This document shows, one piece after another, positions 17,620 through 27,000 of a stretch of 64,000 bases of DNA (positions are counted from its first letter, which is position 1; every line of letters begins with the position of its first letter). Position numbers and translations under genes: made by a program. The stretch lies in the NCBI GenBank assembly GCA_902801175.1, contig CADCHF010000008.1:1-64000 (forward strand). Direction: 5' to 3'. The stretch is from an uncultured Coriobacteriaceae bacterium (GTDB lineage Bacteria > Actinomycetota > Coriobacteriia > Coriobacteriales > Atopobiaceae). The notes below the pieces were generated by a model. The model had not been told where the DNA came from and ran no database searches. It worked only from the letters and a program-made list of their open reading frames with translations.

Positions 17620-18210
17620 ATGAGGATTGTGGGAGGCAAGTGGCGCGGGCGCGCACTTCAAGCACCCGAAGGCAGGGGCACGCGTCCAACTACCGACCGC
17701 ACGCGCGAGTCCATGGCCTCCATGGTTCTTTCGGCCTTTGACCTGGACCTGTCAAACGTGCGGGTCCTCGATGCCTTTGCGGGGTCTGGCGCGGTTGGTC
17801 TCGAGCTGCTCTCACGTGGCGCCATGTCGTGCACCTTCGTGGAGCGCGACCGGAGGGCGTCCGGTGTGGTCAAGCGCAACATCTCGTCGCTCGGTGCAAA
17901 GCCGGGTGAGGCAAACCTGCAGGTGGGGGATGTGTTCAAGCTTGCCGAGCGCGGGGCGCTTGCGGGCGGTCCCTTCTCGCTGGTGGTGCTTGACCCACCA
18001 TATGCCACAGATGTCGAGCTGGTCGCGCAGCTCGTGTGTAACATGCGCGACAACGGTCAGCTCACCAGCGATGCCGTGATACTTTACGAGAGGTCCTCGG
18101 ACGCCAGCGACCTTGTGGTGCCGGGGTTTGAGCTAATCAAGAGCAAGGCTCGCGCAACGACGGCGGTTACGCTGCTCCGTGTGCAGCCAGCAAGCGTTGA
18201 GGAGGCATAA
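17620..18210 (+). CDS. rsmD: 16S rRNA (guanine966-N2)-methyltransferase RsmD
   Basis: A 196-residue SAM-dependent methyltransferase starting MRIVGGKWRGRALQAPEG, a family hallmark. Motif I VLDAFAGSGAVGLELLSRGA and motif IV LVVLDPPYA (DPPY near residue 125) are intact. The ATG at 17620 follows an AAGGAGG site; an overlapping TTG one codon earlier is less likely. It is next to coaD, a very common bacterial pair, separated by 4 bases. Confidence 0.97.
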   Translation: MRIVGGKWRGRALQAPEGRGTRPTTDRTRESMASMVLSAFDLDLSNVRVLDAFAGSGAVGLELLSRGAMSCTFVERDRRASGVVKRNISSLGAKPGEANLQVGDVFKLAERGALAGGPFSLVVLDPPYATDVELVAQLVCNMRDNGQLTSDAVILYERSSDASDLVVPGFELIKSKARATTAVTLLRVQPASVEEA

Positions 18211-18214
18211 GGCA

Positions 18215-18730
18215 ATGCCCAACCATATCCAGCATGTGGTGGTTCCTGGCACCTTTGACCCGGTAACCCTGGGCCACGTAGACGTGATCGACCGTGCGCG
18301 TCACCTGTTTCCACAGGTAACCGTTGCGGTTGCGGAGTCTAGGTCAAAGCGCGGTGTTGGCACGACCTTCTCGCTCGACGAGCGTGTCGACATGCTTAAG
18401 GCGGCCCTCGACGAGCAGGGCGTAAGCGCACTTGGTGGCATACGGGTCATGCCGTTTTGCGGGCTGCTTGTTGATTTTTGCCGTGAGCAAGGCGCTGGTG
18501 GCGTGGTGAAGGGCCTGCGTGCAATGACCGACTTTGAGTACGAGCTGCAGCAAGCCGACCTCAACGCGCACCTTGCCCCAGACATCGAAAGCGTCTATGT
18601 CATGAGCAGCCCGGGCTTTGGCTACGTCTCGTCGAGCGCCGTTCGCGAGATCTCGTCTCTTGGCGGTGACGTCTCTAAGATGGTGCCCGCCTGCGTGGCT
18701 GCCCGTCTTGCAGAGCACAACAAAAGGTAG
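18215..18730 (+). CDS. coaD: Phosphopantetheine adenylyltransferase
   Basis: A 171-residue enzyme of coenzyme A synthesis that transfers AMP to 4'-phosphopantetheine. The nucleotidyltransferase motif GTFDPVTLGH (residues 12-21) has the T/HxGH signature. The C-terminal segment YVSSSAVREISSLGGDVS matches the family ISSTxVR region. The ATG at 18215 is 4 bases after the rsmD stop with a GAGGAGG site within the rsmD end, so translation is probably coupled. Its product feeds acyl carrier protein modification, and acpP is encoded 4.3 kb downstream. Confidence 0.97.
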   Translation: MPNHIQHVVVPGTFDPVTLGHVDVIDRARHLFPQVTVAVAESRSKRGVGTTFSLDERVDMLKAALDEQGVSALGGIRVMPFCGLLVDFCREQGAGGVVKGLRAMTDFEYELQQADLNAHLAPDIESVYVMSSPGFGYVSSSAVREISSLGGDVSKMVPACVAARLAEHNKR

Positions 18731-18771
18731 GCCGTACTGTCACGACCCATATGCGTAGAGGCACTGCGCAC

Positions 18772-18777
18772 TAAAGT
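18772..18777 (+). promoter_or_regulatory. -10-like box before the phosphofructokinase gene
   Basis: TAAAGT at 18772-18777 lies 39 bases before the start codon. No convincing -35 is found 16-18 bases upstream. It is listed because the same hexamer recurs as the -10 in other likely promoters here. Confidence 0.35.
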
Positions 18778-18815
18778 AAAGGTGAACTGGACCATCAAAG
18801 CTCTTGGGGGAGTAC

Positions 18816-20057
18816 ATGAGAAGCAAGTTTAACGTCCTGGTTGGTCAGTCGGGCGGTCCCACGGCCGCAATTAACTCGAGCCTAGCGGGAGTCTACGAAA
18901 CTGCTGAGTCCATTGGAGCGGGCGTGCTGGGCATGCGCTATGGCATCGAGGGACTCTTTGACGACAAGCTCCTCGACCTCTCAACTGAGCTCGGTAACTC
19001 GGTAAACTTGCAGCTTTTGCGCCAGACGCCCTCCAGCTACCTGGGAAGCTGCCGCTACAAGCTCCCACATCCCGACGAGGACGAGCAGCCCTACGAGAAG
19101 CTCTTTGACCTGTTTAAGAGGAACCACGTTGGCGCGGTGCTCTACATTGGCGGCAACGACTCCATGGACACCATCTCAAAGCTTGCCGCCTATGGCGAGC
19201 GCGAGAAGAGCGGCATTCGTTTTGTGGGCGTTCCCAAGACGATTGACAATGACCTTGAGGGAACCGACCACACGCCTGGCTACGGTAGCGCCGCAAAGTT
19301 CATTGCAACGTCGGTCGCCGAGATCGGCCGCGACTCAAGTGTCTATGACCTCAAGAACGTCACCTTTGTCGAGATCATGGGCCGAAACACCGGTTGGCTG
19401 GCAGGCTCGTCGGTGTTGGCCTCGCAGGAGGGTGCCGTGTGTCCCGACCTCATCTTGCTGCCGGAGTCTCCCGTGACCGAGGACGAGCTCGTCGCTCGCA
19501 TTGCCGAGCTGCTCAACGAGATGAAGTCGGTTGTAGTGGCGGTGTCGGAAGGCGCTCGCCGTCCCGACGGTACTCTCATGGCCGAGCCTCCCACGAGTGC
19601 GGTCAAGCTCGATGCCTTTGGGCACGAGGCGGCGCTCTCAGGCGCGAGCCGCTATCTGGCAACGGTCACGGCCAACCGCCTGGGCATCAAGACGCGTGCT
19701 GTTGAGTTCTCCACGCTGCAGCGCTGTGCAAACCACCTTGCAAGCGCAACCGACCTCGACGAGGCCTACACGCTTGGCGGCATGGGCGTACGCGCGGCCT
19801 CGGAGGGGGCAACTGGCGTCATTCCTGCCATTAGGCGCCTGAGCGACCAGCCCTATCTCATTGAGTACGTAACGGTCAACATCGCCGACGTGGCAAACCG
19901 CGAGCGCAAGGTCCCCCTCGACTGGATTCGCGAGGACGGCATGGGCGTGACCGACGACTTTGTTCGTTACGCACGTCCGCTCGTGTGCGGTGAGGTGGCA
20001 AACCTCTACGTGGATGGCCTGCCACATCATATTCACATGCTCACCTGGGGTCGATAG
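18816..20057 (+). CDS. pfp: 6-phosphofructokinase, pyrophosphate-dependent type
   Basis: A 413-residue phosphofructokinase that phosphorylates fructose 6-phosphate in glycolysis. Two residues mark the PPi-dependent type: Asp115 in GGNDS (ATP enzymes have GGDGS) and Lys141 in PKTIDND (ATP enzymes have PGTIDND). MGRNTGW and the substrate-binding segments are present. The ATG at 18816 follows TTGGGGGAG. It appears monocistronic, 85 bases after coaD. Use of PPi would save ATP and make the step reversible; this is a known trait of many anaerobes. The donor is inferred from motifs only. Confidence 0.9.
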   Translation: MRSKFNVLVGQSGGPTAAINSSLAGVYETAESIGAGVLGMRYGIEGLFDDKLLDLSTELGNSVNLQLLRQTPSSYLGSCRYKLPHPDEDEQPYEKLFDLFKRNHVGAVLYIGGNDSMDTISKLAAYGEREKSGIRFVGVPKTIDNDLEGTDHTPGYGSAAKFIATSVAEIGRDSSVYDLKNVTFVEIMGRNTGWLAGSSVLASQEGAVCPDLILLPESPVTEDELVARIAELLNEMKSVVVAVSEGARRPDGTLMAEPPTSAVKLDAFGHEAALSGASRYLATVTANRLGIKTRAVEFSTLQRCANHLASATDLDEAYTLGGMGVRAASEGATGVIPAIRRLSDQPYLIEYVTVNIADVANRERKVPLDWIREDGMGVTDDFVRYARPLVCGEVANLYVDGLPHHIHMLTWGR

Positions 20058-20372
20058 GGCCGCTACGAGTGACGCTCGAGCCTTGCCAATAGGGGTGCAA
20101 TAGGCCCTACCTGCGGCAGACGCAGTTTAGCTGCATCGCGCTGCGGGCAGGGCCAAGCTTCATTTGCGTTGTCCCTGCGGCAATTAATCGGCAATACTTG
20201 AGCGTTTTTGTGTACGCAACAGGCTAAATAGTGCTCGTTCACCCACACGAAAGTGTATGAACGGGGTGTTGGTTTATCGTAACGATGAAGAATCTGATAC
20301 GATGACCAGTATTGCGACCCAAATGTGGCGCAATGGTTCTCTGGGTCGTTAGTAGGGATGAAGGGGGTTGCG
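20058..20372. other. Intergenic region with two hairpins before the SepIVA-like gene
   Basis: There is no gene in this 315-base gap. One structure pairs GGCCCT (20103-20108) with AGGGCC (20149-20154), with an inner GCAG/CTGC stem. It has no T-run, so it may be a weak terminator for the PFK gene. A second is an operator-like palindrome, GTTCA..ACAC-gaaa-GTGT..TGAAC at 20237-20262. An AT-richer stretch (20270-20303) with TTGGTT and TACGAT could hold a promoter, but the spacing (23 bases) is poor. Confidence 0.4.
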
Positions 20373-20870
20373 ATGCAGCCAGGCGATGAGATTGAGAGCT
20401 TGATTTCCGAGCTAGAGCAGATCGTGAACGAGGGTAAGACGCCCTTCACCGGTGGCAATGGCAAGAAGATCGTTGACGCGCAGGACATCTACGAGATCAT
20501 CGACGAGATTCGCCGCGTGTTCCCTCAGGAGTTTGCCGATGCCCGCCGCATCGTCAAGGAGGAGTCCGAGCGTCTCGAGCGTGCAGAGATGCAGGCTGAC
20601 GCAATCATCAGCGACGCTCGCCAGCAGGCCTATGTGATTGCCTCCGACCAAGAGATCGTTCGTCTTGCTCAGCAGGAGGCCGACCAGATTCGCGACCAGG
20701 CTCAGCAGTACGAGCGCGACACCCGCTACAACGCTGAGGAATACGCCGACACGGTGCTGGCCCATCTTGAGGACAACATCAAGTCGCTCTCCAACTCCGT
20801 GACTCGCGTGCGCCAGACGCTCTCCGAGAACTCCGGTGCCCGCAACTCCTCCAACAACGTCAGCTGGTAG
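20373..20870 (+). CDS. DivIVA/SepIVA-like coiled-coil protein
   Basis: A 165-residue, mostly helical, charged protein. A short N-terminal part (MQPGDEIESLISELEQIV) is followed by a segment around VDAQDIYEIIDEIRRVFPQEF and a long coiled coil rich in Gln, Ala and Glu. In Mycobacterium the SepIVA gene lies directly before DUF177 and close to rnc, smc and ftsY, and the same order is seen here, so a cell-division or polar-growth role is inferred from context plus DivIVA-like character. The start is the ATG at 20373 with AAGGGGG 5 bases upstream; ATG 20358 is an alternative. Such proteins are often misnamed as ATP synthase subunit b. Confidence 0.75.
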   Translation: MQPGDEIESLISELEQIVNEGKTPFTGGNGKKIVDAQDIYEIIDEIRRVFPQEFADARRIVKEESERLERAEMQADAIISDARQQAYVIASDQEIVRLAQQEADQIRDQAQQYERDTRYNAEEYADTVLAHLEDNIKSLSNSVTRVRQTLSENSGARNSSNNVSW

Positions 20871-20872
20871 CC

Positions 20873-21427
20873 ATGCAAAACGTCATAGCTGTTCTTGATG
20901 ATCGCCTGGCCAACGCCGGCGATACCTTGGGTTTTGCTGGTCATGTGGACGAAGAAGGCTACGAGCTGGGCGAGCACGAGTTTGCGCTCCCCGAGGGCCT
21001 GGACTACGACCTCATGCTCACCAACGCAGGGGAGGGCATCCTTGCCACGGGCATCGTGCGTGGCCGTGTGCTTGGGACCTGCGACCGCTGCCTTGATCCC
21101 GCAGAGTTTGACCTGGCTGGCGAGGTCGACGAGTACTTCCTCTTTAAGGCTCCTTCCGAGACGCAGTCTCTGGGAGACGATGAGGACGACGTAGACTTCT
21201 CGCTGGTTGGCGACGACCACACGATTGACCTCACCGAGGCAATCATGTCGGCCGTGTTGATGGAGACTCCGTACGTGGTGCTCTGCCGCGAAGACTGCAA
21301 GGGACTTTGCCCTGTTTGCGGCGAGAACCTCAACGAGCACGACTGTGGTCATGCGGCGCAAATAGAGGAGGAACGTCTCTCCTCGAGCCCGTTTGCCGCA
21401 CTGCGCAACCTCAAGTTTGACGACTAG
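20873..21427 (+). CDS. DUF177 (YceD) family protein
   Basis: A 184-residue protein with the DUF177 pattern: GTCDRCLDPAEFDLAGEVDEYF in the middle, then LTEAIMSAVLMETPYVVLC and a C-terminal cysteine cluster CREDCKGLCPVCGENLNEH, likely metal-binding. It starts 2 bases after the stop of the SepIVA-like gene and lies upstream of rpmF, the conserved position of yceD in most bacteria. The family is linked to rRNA and ribosome accumulation in plants and bacteria, but its molecular role is not defined. Confidence 0.9.
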   Translation: MQNVIAVLDDRLANAGDTLGFAGHVDEEGYELGEHEFALPEGLDYDLMLTNAGEGILATGIVRGRVLGTCDRCLDPAEFDLAGEVDEYFLFKAPSETQSLGDDEDDVDFSLVGDDHTIDLTEAIMSAVLMETPYVVLCREDCKGLCPVCGENLNEHDCGHAAQIEEERLSSSPFAALRNLKFDD

Positions 21428-21582
21428 CCAAAGGGCCTGTGAGCTGGTGAGCAAACTCCATGCACGAGGGGTTTCTCGCAGCGTCACGGGCCTTGCCCTT
21501 ATCGCGTGAAGTCTCTGGTGCGCATCTTTCAGAGTGTGTCCAGATGGCAAGTTGCACGAATTCTCTACGTGAAGAATAGTTG

Positions 21583-21637
21583 TTGCGTGCGCAAGGACCA
21601 CAAGGTGTGGTAGAGTACTTCCTTGCATGTCTGCAAG
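21583..21637 (+). promoter_or_regulatory. Possible promoter and leader hairpin of rpmF
   Basis: An extended -10, TGgTAGAGT, lies at 21608-21616; the -35 is weak (TTGCGT at 21583 is 22 bases away). Just downstream CTTGCA (21622-21627) pairs with TGCAAG (21632-21637), and a second short stem CGCCC/GGGCG follows near 21650. The leader might carry ribosomal-protein autoregulation, but this is a guess. Confidence 0.35.
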
Positions 21638-21690
21638 TAGGACCGTCCGGCGCCCGTCGGGCGTTGGATGAGGTGTAAGAGAGGTTCAAG

Positions 21691-21870
21691 ATGGCAGTTC
21701 CTAAGCAAAAGAAGGGCCGCGGCGCCACGCACACTCGCCGCTCCGCCAACAGCAAGCTCGCCGCTTCCGCGCGCTCCATTTGCCCGCAGTGTGGTGCTCC
21801 TAAGCTTCCGCATCACGTGTGCCCCAACTGCGGCTTCTACAAGGACCGCGAGGTTGTCGTCACCGAGTAA
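21691..21870 (+). CDS. rpmF: 50S ribosomal protein bL32
   Basis: A 59-residue ribosomal protein starting MAVPKQKKGRGATHTRRS and ending DREVVVTE, with CPQC and CPNC zinc pairs. This is bL32 in its zinc-binding form. The gene is short and easily overlooked. The ATG at 21691 has AGAGAGGTTC upstream. It sits between the DUF177 gene and plsX, exactly the yceD-rpmF-plsX arrangement found in most bacteria. A terminator-like hairpin separates it from plsX, which would let L32 be made in excess over the lipid enzyme. Confidence 0.98.
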   Translation: MAVPKQKKGRGATHTRRSANSKLAASARSICPQCGAPKLPHHVCPNCGFYKDREVVVTE

Positions 21871-21894
21871 CGTTTCGTACGATACGAACGCCAT

Positions 21895-21928
21895 GGAGGC
21901 CGGTCCCTTCCGGGATTGGCCTCCTTCT
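21895..21928 (+). terminator. Attenuator-like terminator between rpmF and plsX
   Basis: GGAGGCC (21895-21901) pairs with GGCCTCC (21918-21924), with an inner TCCC/GGGA stem, followed by TTCT. The weak U-run suggests partial termination with read-through into plsX. Confidence 0.6.
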
Positions 21929-22005
21929 CGTATGGACCTTCCAAGACGCGCCGCATGAGAAGCGCCTGTCTTGAGGTCCCCATTCGTGGAATGAGAGGCT
22001 ACAGG

Positions 22006-22998
22006 ATGACTACCATTTGTGTAGATGTAATGGGCGGCGACCGCGAGCCGCAGGTCGTTCTTGATGGTATTGAGACGGCCCTCGAGGCCGACCAAGAGCT
22101 TGAGGTGCTGGTTGCCGGCCCCAGCGAGCTCGTGGAGGGCTTCTGCGCCAAGCACAGCCGTACGCGTGCGCTCGTGTGCACCGAGGCAATTGCCATGGAC
22201 GAGCATCCGTCCGAGGCCGTGCGCGCAAAGAAGGACTCGACCATCGTGCGTGGCTGCCAGGCGGTCCGCAAGGGCGAGGCAGACGGCTTCTTCTCGGCTG
22301 GGTCGACGGGTGCCATTTTTGCTGCCGCAACCCTTGGCGTGGGCCGCATCAAGGGCATCAAGCGTCCGGCCATTGCCGGCGTGCTTCCTGGGGCCTCCGG
22401 AAGGCAGACCGTCATGCTCGACCTTGGCGCCAACGCCGACGTAAGGCCCGAGATGATCGTTCAGTTTGCCGAGATGGGCCGTGCGTATTCCAGCGTCGTG
22501 CTGGGTGTCGAGGATCCGCACGTGGCCCTGCTCTCAAATGGCAGCGAGGACACGAAGGGCTCCGAGCTGGCGCTCTCGTATCATGCTGCCCTTGCCGAGG
22601 CGGGCTCGTGGTTTGCGGGTAACGCCGAGGGCACCGACTTGCTCGCCGGCAACTTTGACGTCGTCGTCACCGATGGCTTTACGGGCAACGTTGCCCTCAA
22701 GAGCCTCGAGGGCACGGCCAAGTACATCGTCTCAGAGCTCAAGCGCCTTGCACACAGCTCCAAGCGTGCCGTGGCAGGAGCCGCCCTGCTCAAGCCCGCA
22801 CTCAAGACAATTGCTGCGAGCCTTTCGGGCGACGAGCTTGGTGGGGCAATTCTTCTTGGCGTCAAGGCGCCGGTGCTCATTGGTCACGGGGCAACCTCGG
22901 TCGACGCCGTCAAGAACGGCACCATCGCCACGGCCAATGCTGTCCGCGGGGGCCTTGTGGACAAAATCGCTCAGGTCATTACAAGCCAGAACAGCTAG
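22006..22998 (+). CDS. plsX: Phosphate acyltransferase PlsX
   Basis: A 330-residue enzyme that makes acyl-phosphate from acyl-ACP, the first committed step toward phosphatidic acid via PlsY. It starts MTTICVDVMGGDREPQVVLD, the PlsX hallmark. SAGSTGAIFAAATLG, PGASGRQTVMLDLGANAD and VVTDGFTGNVALKSLEG match the family. The start is the ATG at 22006 with GAGAGG upstream; the longer frame from 21916 would begin inside the terminator hairpin. acpP follows, giving the classic plsX-acpP order without the fab genes. Confidence 0.97.
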   Translation: MTTICVDVMGGDREPQVVLDGIETALEADQELEVLVAGPSELVEGFCAKHSRTRALVCTEAIAMDEHPSEAVRAKKDSTIVRGCQAVRKGEADGFFSAGSTGAIFAAATLGVGRIKGIKRPAIAGVLPGASGRQTVMLDLGANADVRPEMIVQFAEMGRAYSSVVLGVEDPHVALLSNGSEDTKGSELALSYHAALAEAGSWFAGNAEGTDLLAGNFDVVVTDGFTGNVALKSLEGTAKYIVSELKRLAHSSKRAVAGAALLKPALKTIAASLSGDELGGAILLGVKAPVLIGHGATSVDAVKNGTIATANAVRGGLVDKIAQVITSQNS

Positions 22999-23072
22999 TA
23001 CAATCGTCTATACGAAACGCGGGCAAAGCCGTGCATAAGATCGCGGCATGGACCCAAACAGGAGGAACCCCA

Positions 23073-23309
23073 ATGGATCATGACGCCATTTTTGCCAAGG
23101 CAAAGGCAATCATCTCTGACGTGCTCGACGTCGACGAGGCCGACATCACCGAGTCGACCGAGTTCAAGGCCCTCGAGGCCGACTCCTTTGACATGCTCGA
23201 GCTCGTGAGCGCCTTTGAGGACGAGTTTGGCATGGAGATGCCCGACGACGGTCTCGACCAGATCGTGACCGTGGGCGACGTCATTGCCGGCATCGAGGCT
23301 GCTCTGTAG
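23073..23309 (+). CDS. acpP: Acyl carrier protein
   Basis: A 78-residue acidic carrier protein. Ser38 in EADSFDMLELV is the expected phosphopantetheine attachment site. The motif reads DSF rather than the usual DSL, which is a mild departure. Helix II MLELVSAFEDEFGMEMPD fits the family. The start is the ATG at 23073 with an AGGAGG site; an upstream in-frame start at 23031 is less likely. It lies 74 bases after plsX, with a TACAAT box right after the plsX stop, and immediately before rnc, the order seen in Firmicutes. Confidence 0.93.
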   Translation: MDHDAIFAKAKAIISDVLDVDEADITESTEFKALEADSFDMLELVSAFEDEFGMEMPDDGLDQIVTVGDVIAGIEAAL

Positions 23310-23316
23310 GCGTACC

Positions 23317-24048
23317 TTGAAGCTTCACAAAAGAGTTAAACGCATAGAAGAGATCGTTGGGCACCACTTTACCAACGAGGACCTGGTGATCTCTGCAATC
23401 ACTCACCCGTCGGCCGCGGAGGGCAAGTCTGTGTCGGCGAGCTATGAGCGCTTGGAGTTCTTGGGCGACTCCGTGCTTGGGGCCATGATCGCCACCGACC
23501 TGTTTGAGCGCTATCCAGCAATGGACGAGGGCCAGCTCTCGCTGCTCAAGATTGCGCTTGTGAGCGGCGAGATGCTCTCTGAGGTTGCCGGAGAGCTTGG
23601 CATTGGCGAGCTCATCCTCTTTGGCGAGTCCGAGAAGGGCACGGGAGCCAGAGGGCTCCGTTCTGCGCTCGAGAACGTTTACGAGGCCCTTGTGGGCGCT
23701 CTCTACCTTGACGGCGGCTACGAGTCGGCACACAGCTTTGTGGCACGCACGCTGCACCCAAGGATCACCCCTGAGCTTGGCCGCAACGTGGTGCCGGCAA
23801 AGTCGCGCCTGCAGGAGCATATCCAGCGCGACTACCACATTGGCCCCGAATACAAGCTGGAGGGCGAGAGCGGCCCCGCCCACAGCCCAACCTTCACCTC
23901 TGTGGTGCTGGTCGAGGGGCGCCGCGTTGGCCGCGGCCAGGGCTCCACAAAGAAGGAGTCACAGGCAAACGCCGCAGCCGACGCGCTTGTGCGCATGGGC
24001 TACGAAGAGGCCCAAAACAGCCAAGACACAGAGCCCGAGGAGGTTTAG
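23317..24048 (+). CDS. rnc: Ribonuclease III
   Basis: A 243-residue dsRNA endonuclease that processes rRNA and mRNA. The catalytic motif ERLEFLGDSVLGAMI is near residue 45, ENVYEALVGALYLDGG supplies the second acidic pair, and a C-terminal dsRNA-binding domain includes EGRRVGRGQGSTKKESQANAA. The start is uncertain: I chose the TTG at 23317 (MKLHKRVKRIEEI), eight bases after the acpP stop, because an earlier TTG at 23284 would overlap acpP. It is followed four bases later by smc. Confidence 0.95.
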   Translation: MKLHKRVKRIEEIVGHHFTNEDLVISAITHPSAAEGKSVSASYERLEFLGDSVLGAMIATDLFERYPAMDEGQLSLLKIALVSGEMLSEVAGELGIGELILFGESEKGTGARGLRSALENVYEALVGALYLDGGYESAHSFVARTLHPRITPELGRNVVPAKSRLQEHIQRDYHIGPEYKLEGESGPAHSPTFTSVVLVEGRRVGRGQGSTKKESQANAAADALVRMGYEEAQNSQDTEPEEV

Positions 24049-24051
24049 CGG

Positions 24052-27000
24052 ATGTATCTCAAGTCGCTGACCCTCAAGGGCTTTAAGTCGTTTGCCGACC
24101 GCACGCACATGGTCTTTGACCCGGGCCTCACGGTTGTCGTGGGACCAAACGGGTCGGGCAAGTCAAACGTGTCCGACTCAATTCTTTGGGTCCTGGGCGA
24201 GCAGAGCGCCAAGCAGCTGCGCGGACAGGCTATGGAGGACGTCATCTTCTCTGGCTCGAGCGCGCGCAAGGCCGTTGGCCTTGCCGAGGTCACGCTCGTG
24301 CTCGACAACTCCGACCACACCCTGCCCATCGACTTCACCGAGGTGGCTATCACCAGACGCATGTACCGCTCGGGCGAGAGCGAGTACCTCATCAACAACG
24401 CGCCGTCGCGCCTGATGGACATCACCGACATCCTGCATGACTCCGGCCTTGGCAAGGACACCCACTCGATCATTAGCCAGGGCAAGCTCGACTCGATCCT
24501 CTCGAGTCGTCCCGAGGAGCGTCGCTCGCTCATCGAGGAGGCCGCAGGCATCTCCAAGCATCGCAGGCGCAAGGAGCGCTCCGAGCGAAAGCTCAAGTCG
24601 ATGCAGGAGAACCTCGTGCGTGCCAAGGACATCCAGCGCGAGATTGGCCGACAGCTGAGGCCACTTGAGCGCCAGGTAGACAAGGCCCGTCGCCACCGTG
24701 ACCTCACCGAGCGCCTGGGCGAGCTCTCGGCAACGCTTGCCGTGGACGACCTGAGGCTGTTGCAGGCCAACCACGCTCGCCTCACCGCCCGTGGCAACGA
24801 GGCCGAGGCGGCAGTGGAGCTGGCCCAGTATCGTGCCGACGAGAAGGAGCGCGAGCTCGAAAAGCTCCAGTCGCTGCTCGAGCAGAAGGGCCTGTTCGTG
24901 GGCGACCTGGGCGAGCAGCGCAGGCGCATGCAGGACGTGCTCAGCCGTATGGAGTCGGACATGCGCCTTTTGGAGGAGAAGGGCCGCAACATGGTGGCCC
25001 GTCTCTCTGAGATGCGCGCAACGCTCTCCAACTCCGAAAAGCAGCGCAACGACGCCGCGGCAGAGCACGAGAAGGTGCAGGCCCAGCTTGCCGAGGCGAG
25101 GCTCAAGGCCTCGGACCTCTCGGACCGCGTCCGTGACCTTCAGCGCGAGTCCAAGCAGGCCACCGAGCTGCGTCGTCAGCTCGGCAACCGATATGCGCAG
25201 CTCACCAACGAGCAACGCCAGAGCCAGCGCAAGGCCGACCAGGAGACGCTTGCCTACGCCAAGCTCGAGGACCAGATCTCTAACGCCAAGCTCGAGGACG
25301 AGATGTTCGAGAGCCGACTGGCACAGATTGCCGAGACCCTGGCGACTGCCGAGGAGGCTCTCGCGGACGGCCAAAAGCGTCGCGACGCCCTCGCAGACAA
25401 GCTCTCGGAGGCAGAGCGCGCGTCCCGTGAGGCCGAGGACGCCATTCGCTCGGCGCAGGAGGCGCTGCGCGATGCCCGCAAGGACGAGCAGAGCTCGCGT
25501 GAAAAGTTGAGCAAGGCTCGCGCAACGCTCTCGGCGCTCGAGGGCGTCGACGAGCAGAGCGAGAACGCGAGCGGCCTAACCGCGTCGCTTGCCGCCTCCG
25601 ACGCCGGCATTGAGCTCGTCGAGTGCCGCCTGGCTGACCTGATCGAGGTGCCCCAGGAGCTCGACGAGCTTGTTGAGCGACTTTTGGGTGATGACCTTGC
25701 AGCGCTGGTCGTCGATGGCCAGCAGGATGCCGAGCGGCTTGCCAACGTTGCCGTTGGCATGGGAAAGGCCTCTGGCCGCGCGACGATCGTGCAGCTAGGG
25801 GAGAGTGGTGCCGCTCCCGCAGACGGAGCTCCTGGCACGCCGCTTCTCGAGCGCATCGGTTGCGACGAGCGGGCAAAGGGACTTCTGCAGGCGCTTTTGG
25901 GCGACATTCGCCTTGTTGAGAGCGCGGGAGAGGCAATTAAAGCACATGCGGAGCTGCCGCATCTTACCTACGTGACCTCAGAGGGCGTTACCGTGCTTCC
26001 CGACGGCCGAGTCGTTGTTGGCGTGGAGGTTGGCGCCGAGCGCGGCGCACTCGAGCGCAAGCGCAGGATTCGTGCCCTGCACGACGGCATGGAGGAGCTC
26101 GAGAAGGCCCACGGTGCGGCCGAGGACGCCCTTGCGGATGCCGAGCGCAAGCTGGCCGATGCGCGCGACGAGAGCGCGCGCACCAAGGGCGAGGTCGCAC
26201 GTCTGCGCGGCGAGCACTCGTCGGTGACGTCCGAGATCGGACGTCTTGAGGCGCAGCGCAGCCAGGCCTCATCCGAGCAGGCACAGGTCGCAAAGCGCCG
26301 TGCAAACGCCTCGCAGAAGGCAGCTGACGCTCGTCCGCTCATTGAACAGCACCGCAAGGCCGCACGCGATGCCGAGAAGCACGCGGCGGACCTTGGCAGG
26401 CAACTCGAGGAGATCTCGTCCGAGCGCTCGCGCGCGAGCAAGGCCGAGTCGGACGCGCAGGCGCGGGTCGCCGATGCGCGCCTCGATCTTGCGACGACCA
26501 TGGAGCGGCGCACGAACCTCGAGCGTCGCGAGCATGACCTGTCGCGCACGCTGGCCGACCTTGAGCGTCGTCGCACGACTGCCGAGCGCTCGGCCCGGTC
26601 GCTTGAGGTGCTCCGTCTTCGTGTTGACCCGCTCTACGACCGCTACGAGGCCATTCACACCCGTGCCGTCGAGTGGGCCGAGCTGCTTCGTGACCGTAGC
26701 AGGCTCGCAGAGGCAGACAGCGACTCGCTCAAGCAGACCATCGGCGATGCCCGTCAGGCCGTCTCTCAGGCCAACACCCAGCTGCAGGCTGCCAAGGACG
26801 CCAGCAACGAGGTCAAGGTCGAGATGGGCCGCCTTGAGGTGCAGGTCGAAAACGCCATCAACGCCATTGTCTCGCTTGGCTACGTGCTCGACGAGGCCCT
26901 CACGCTCCCCGAGCCCGAGGACCGCGCCGCCATGGAGGCCGAGGTCGAGAAGCTCAAGTGCCAGCTTGCCTCCATTGGCCCCGTCAACGAGGTCGCAATG

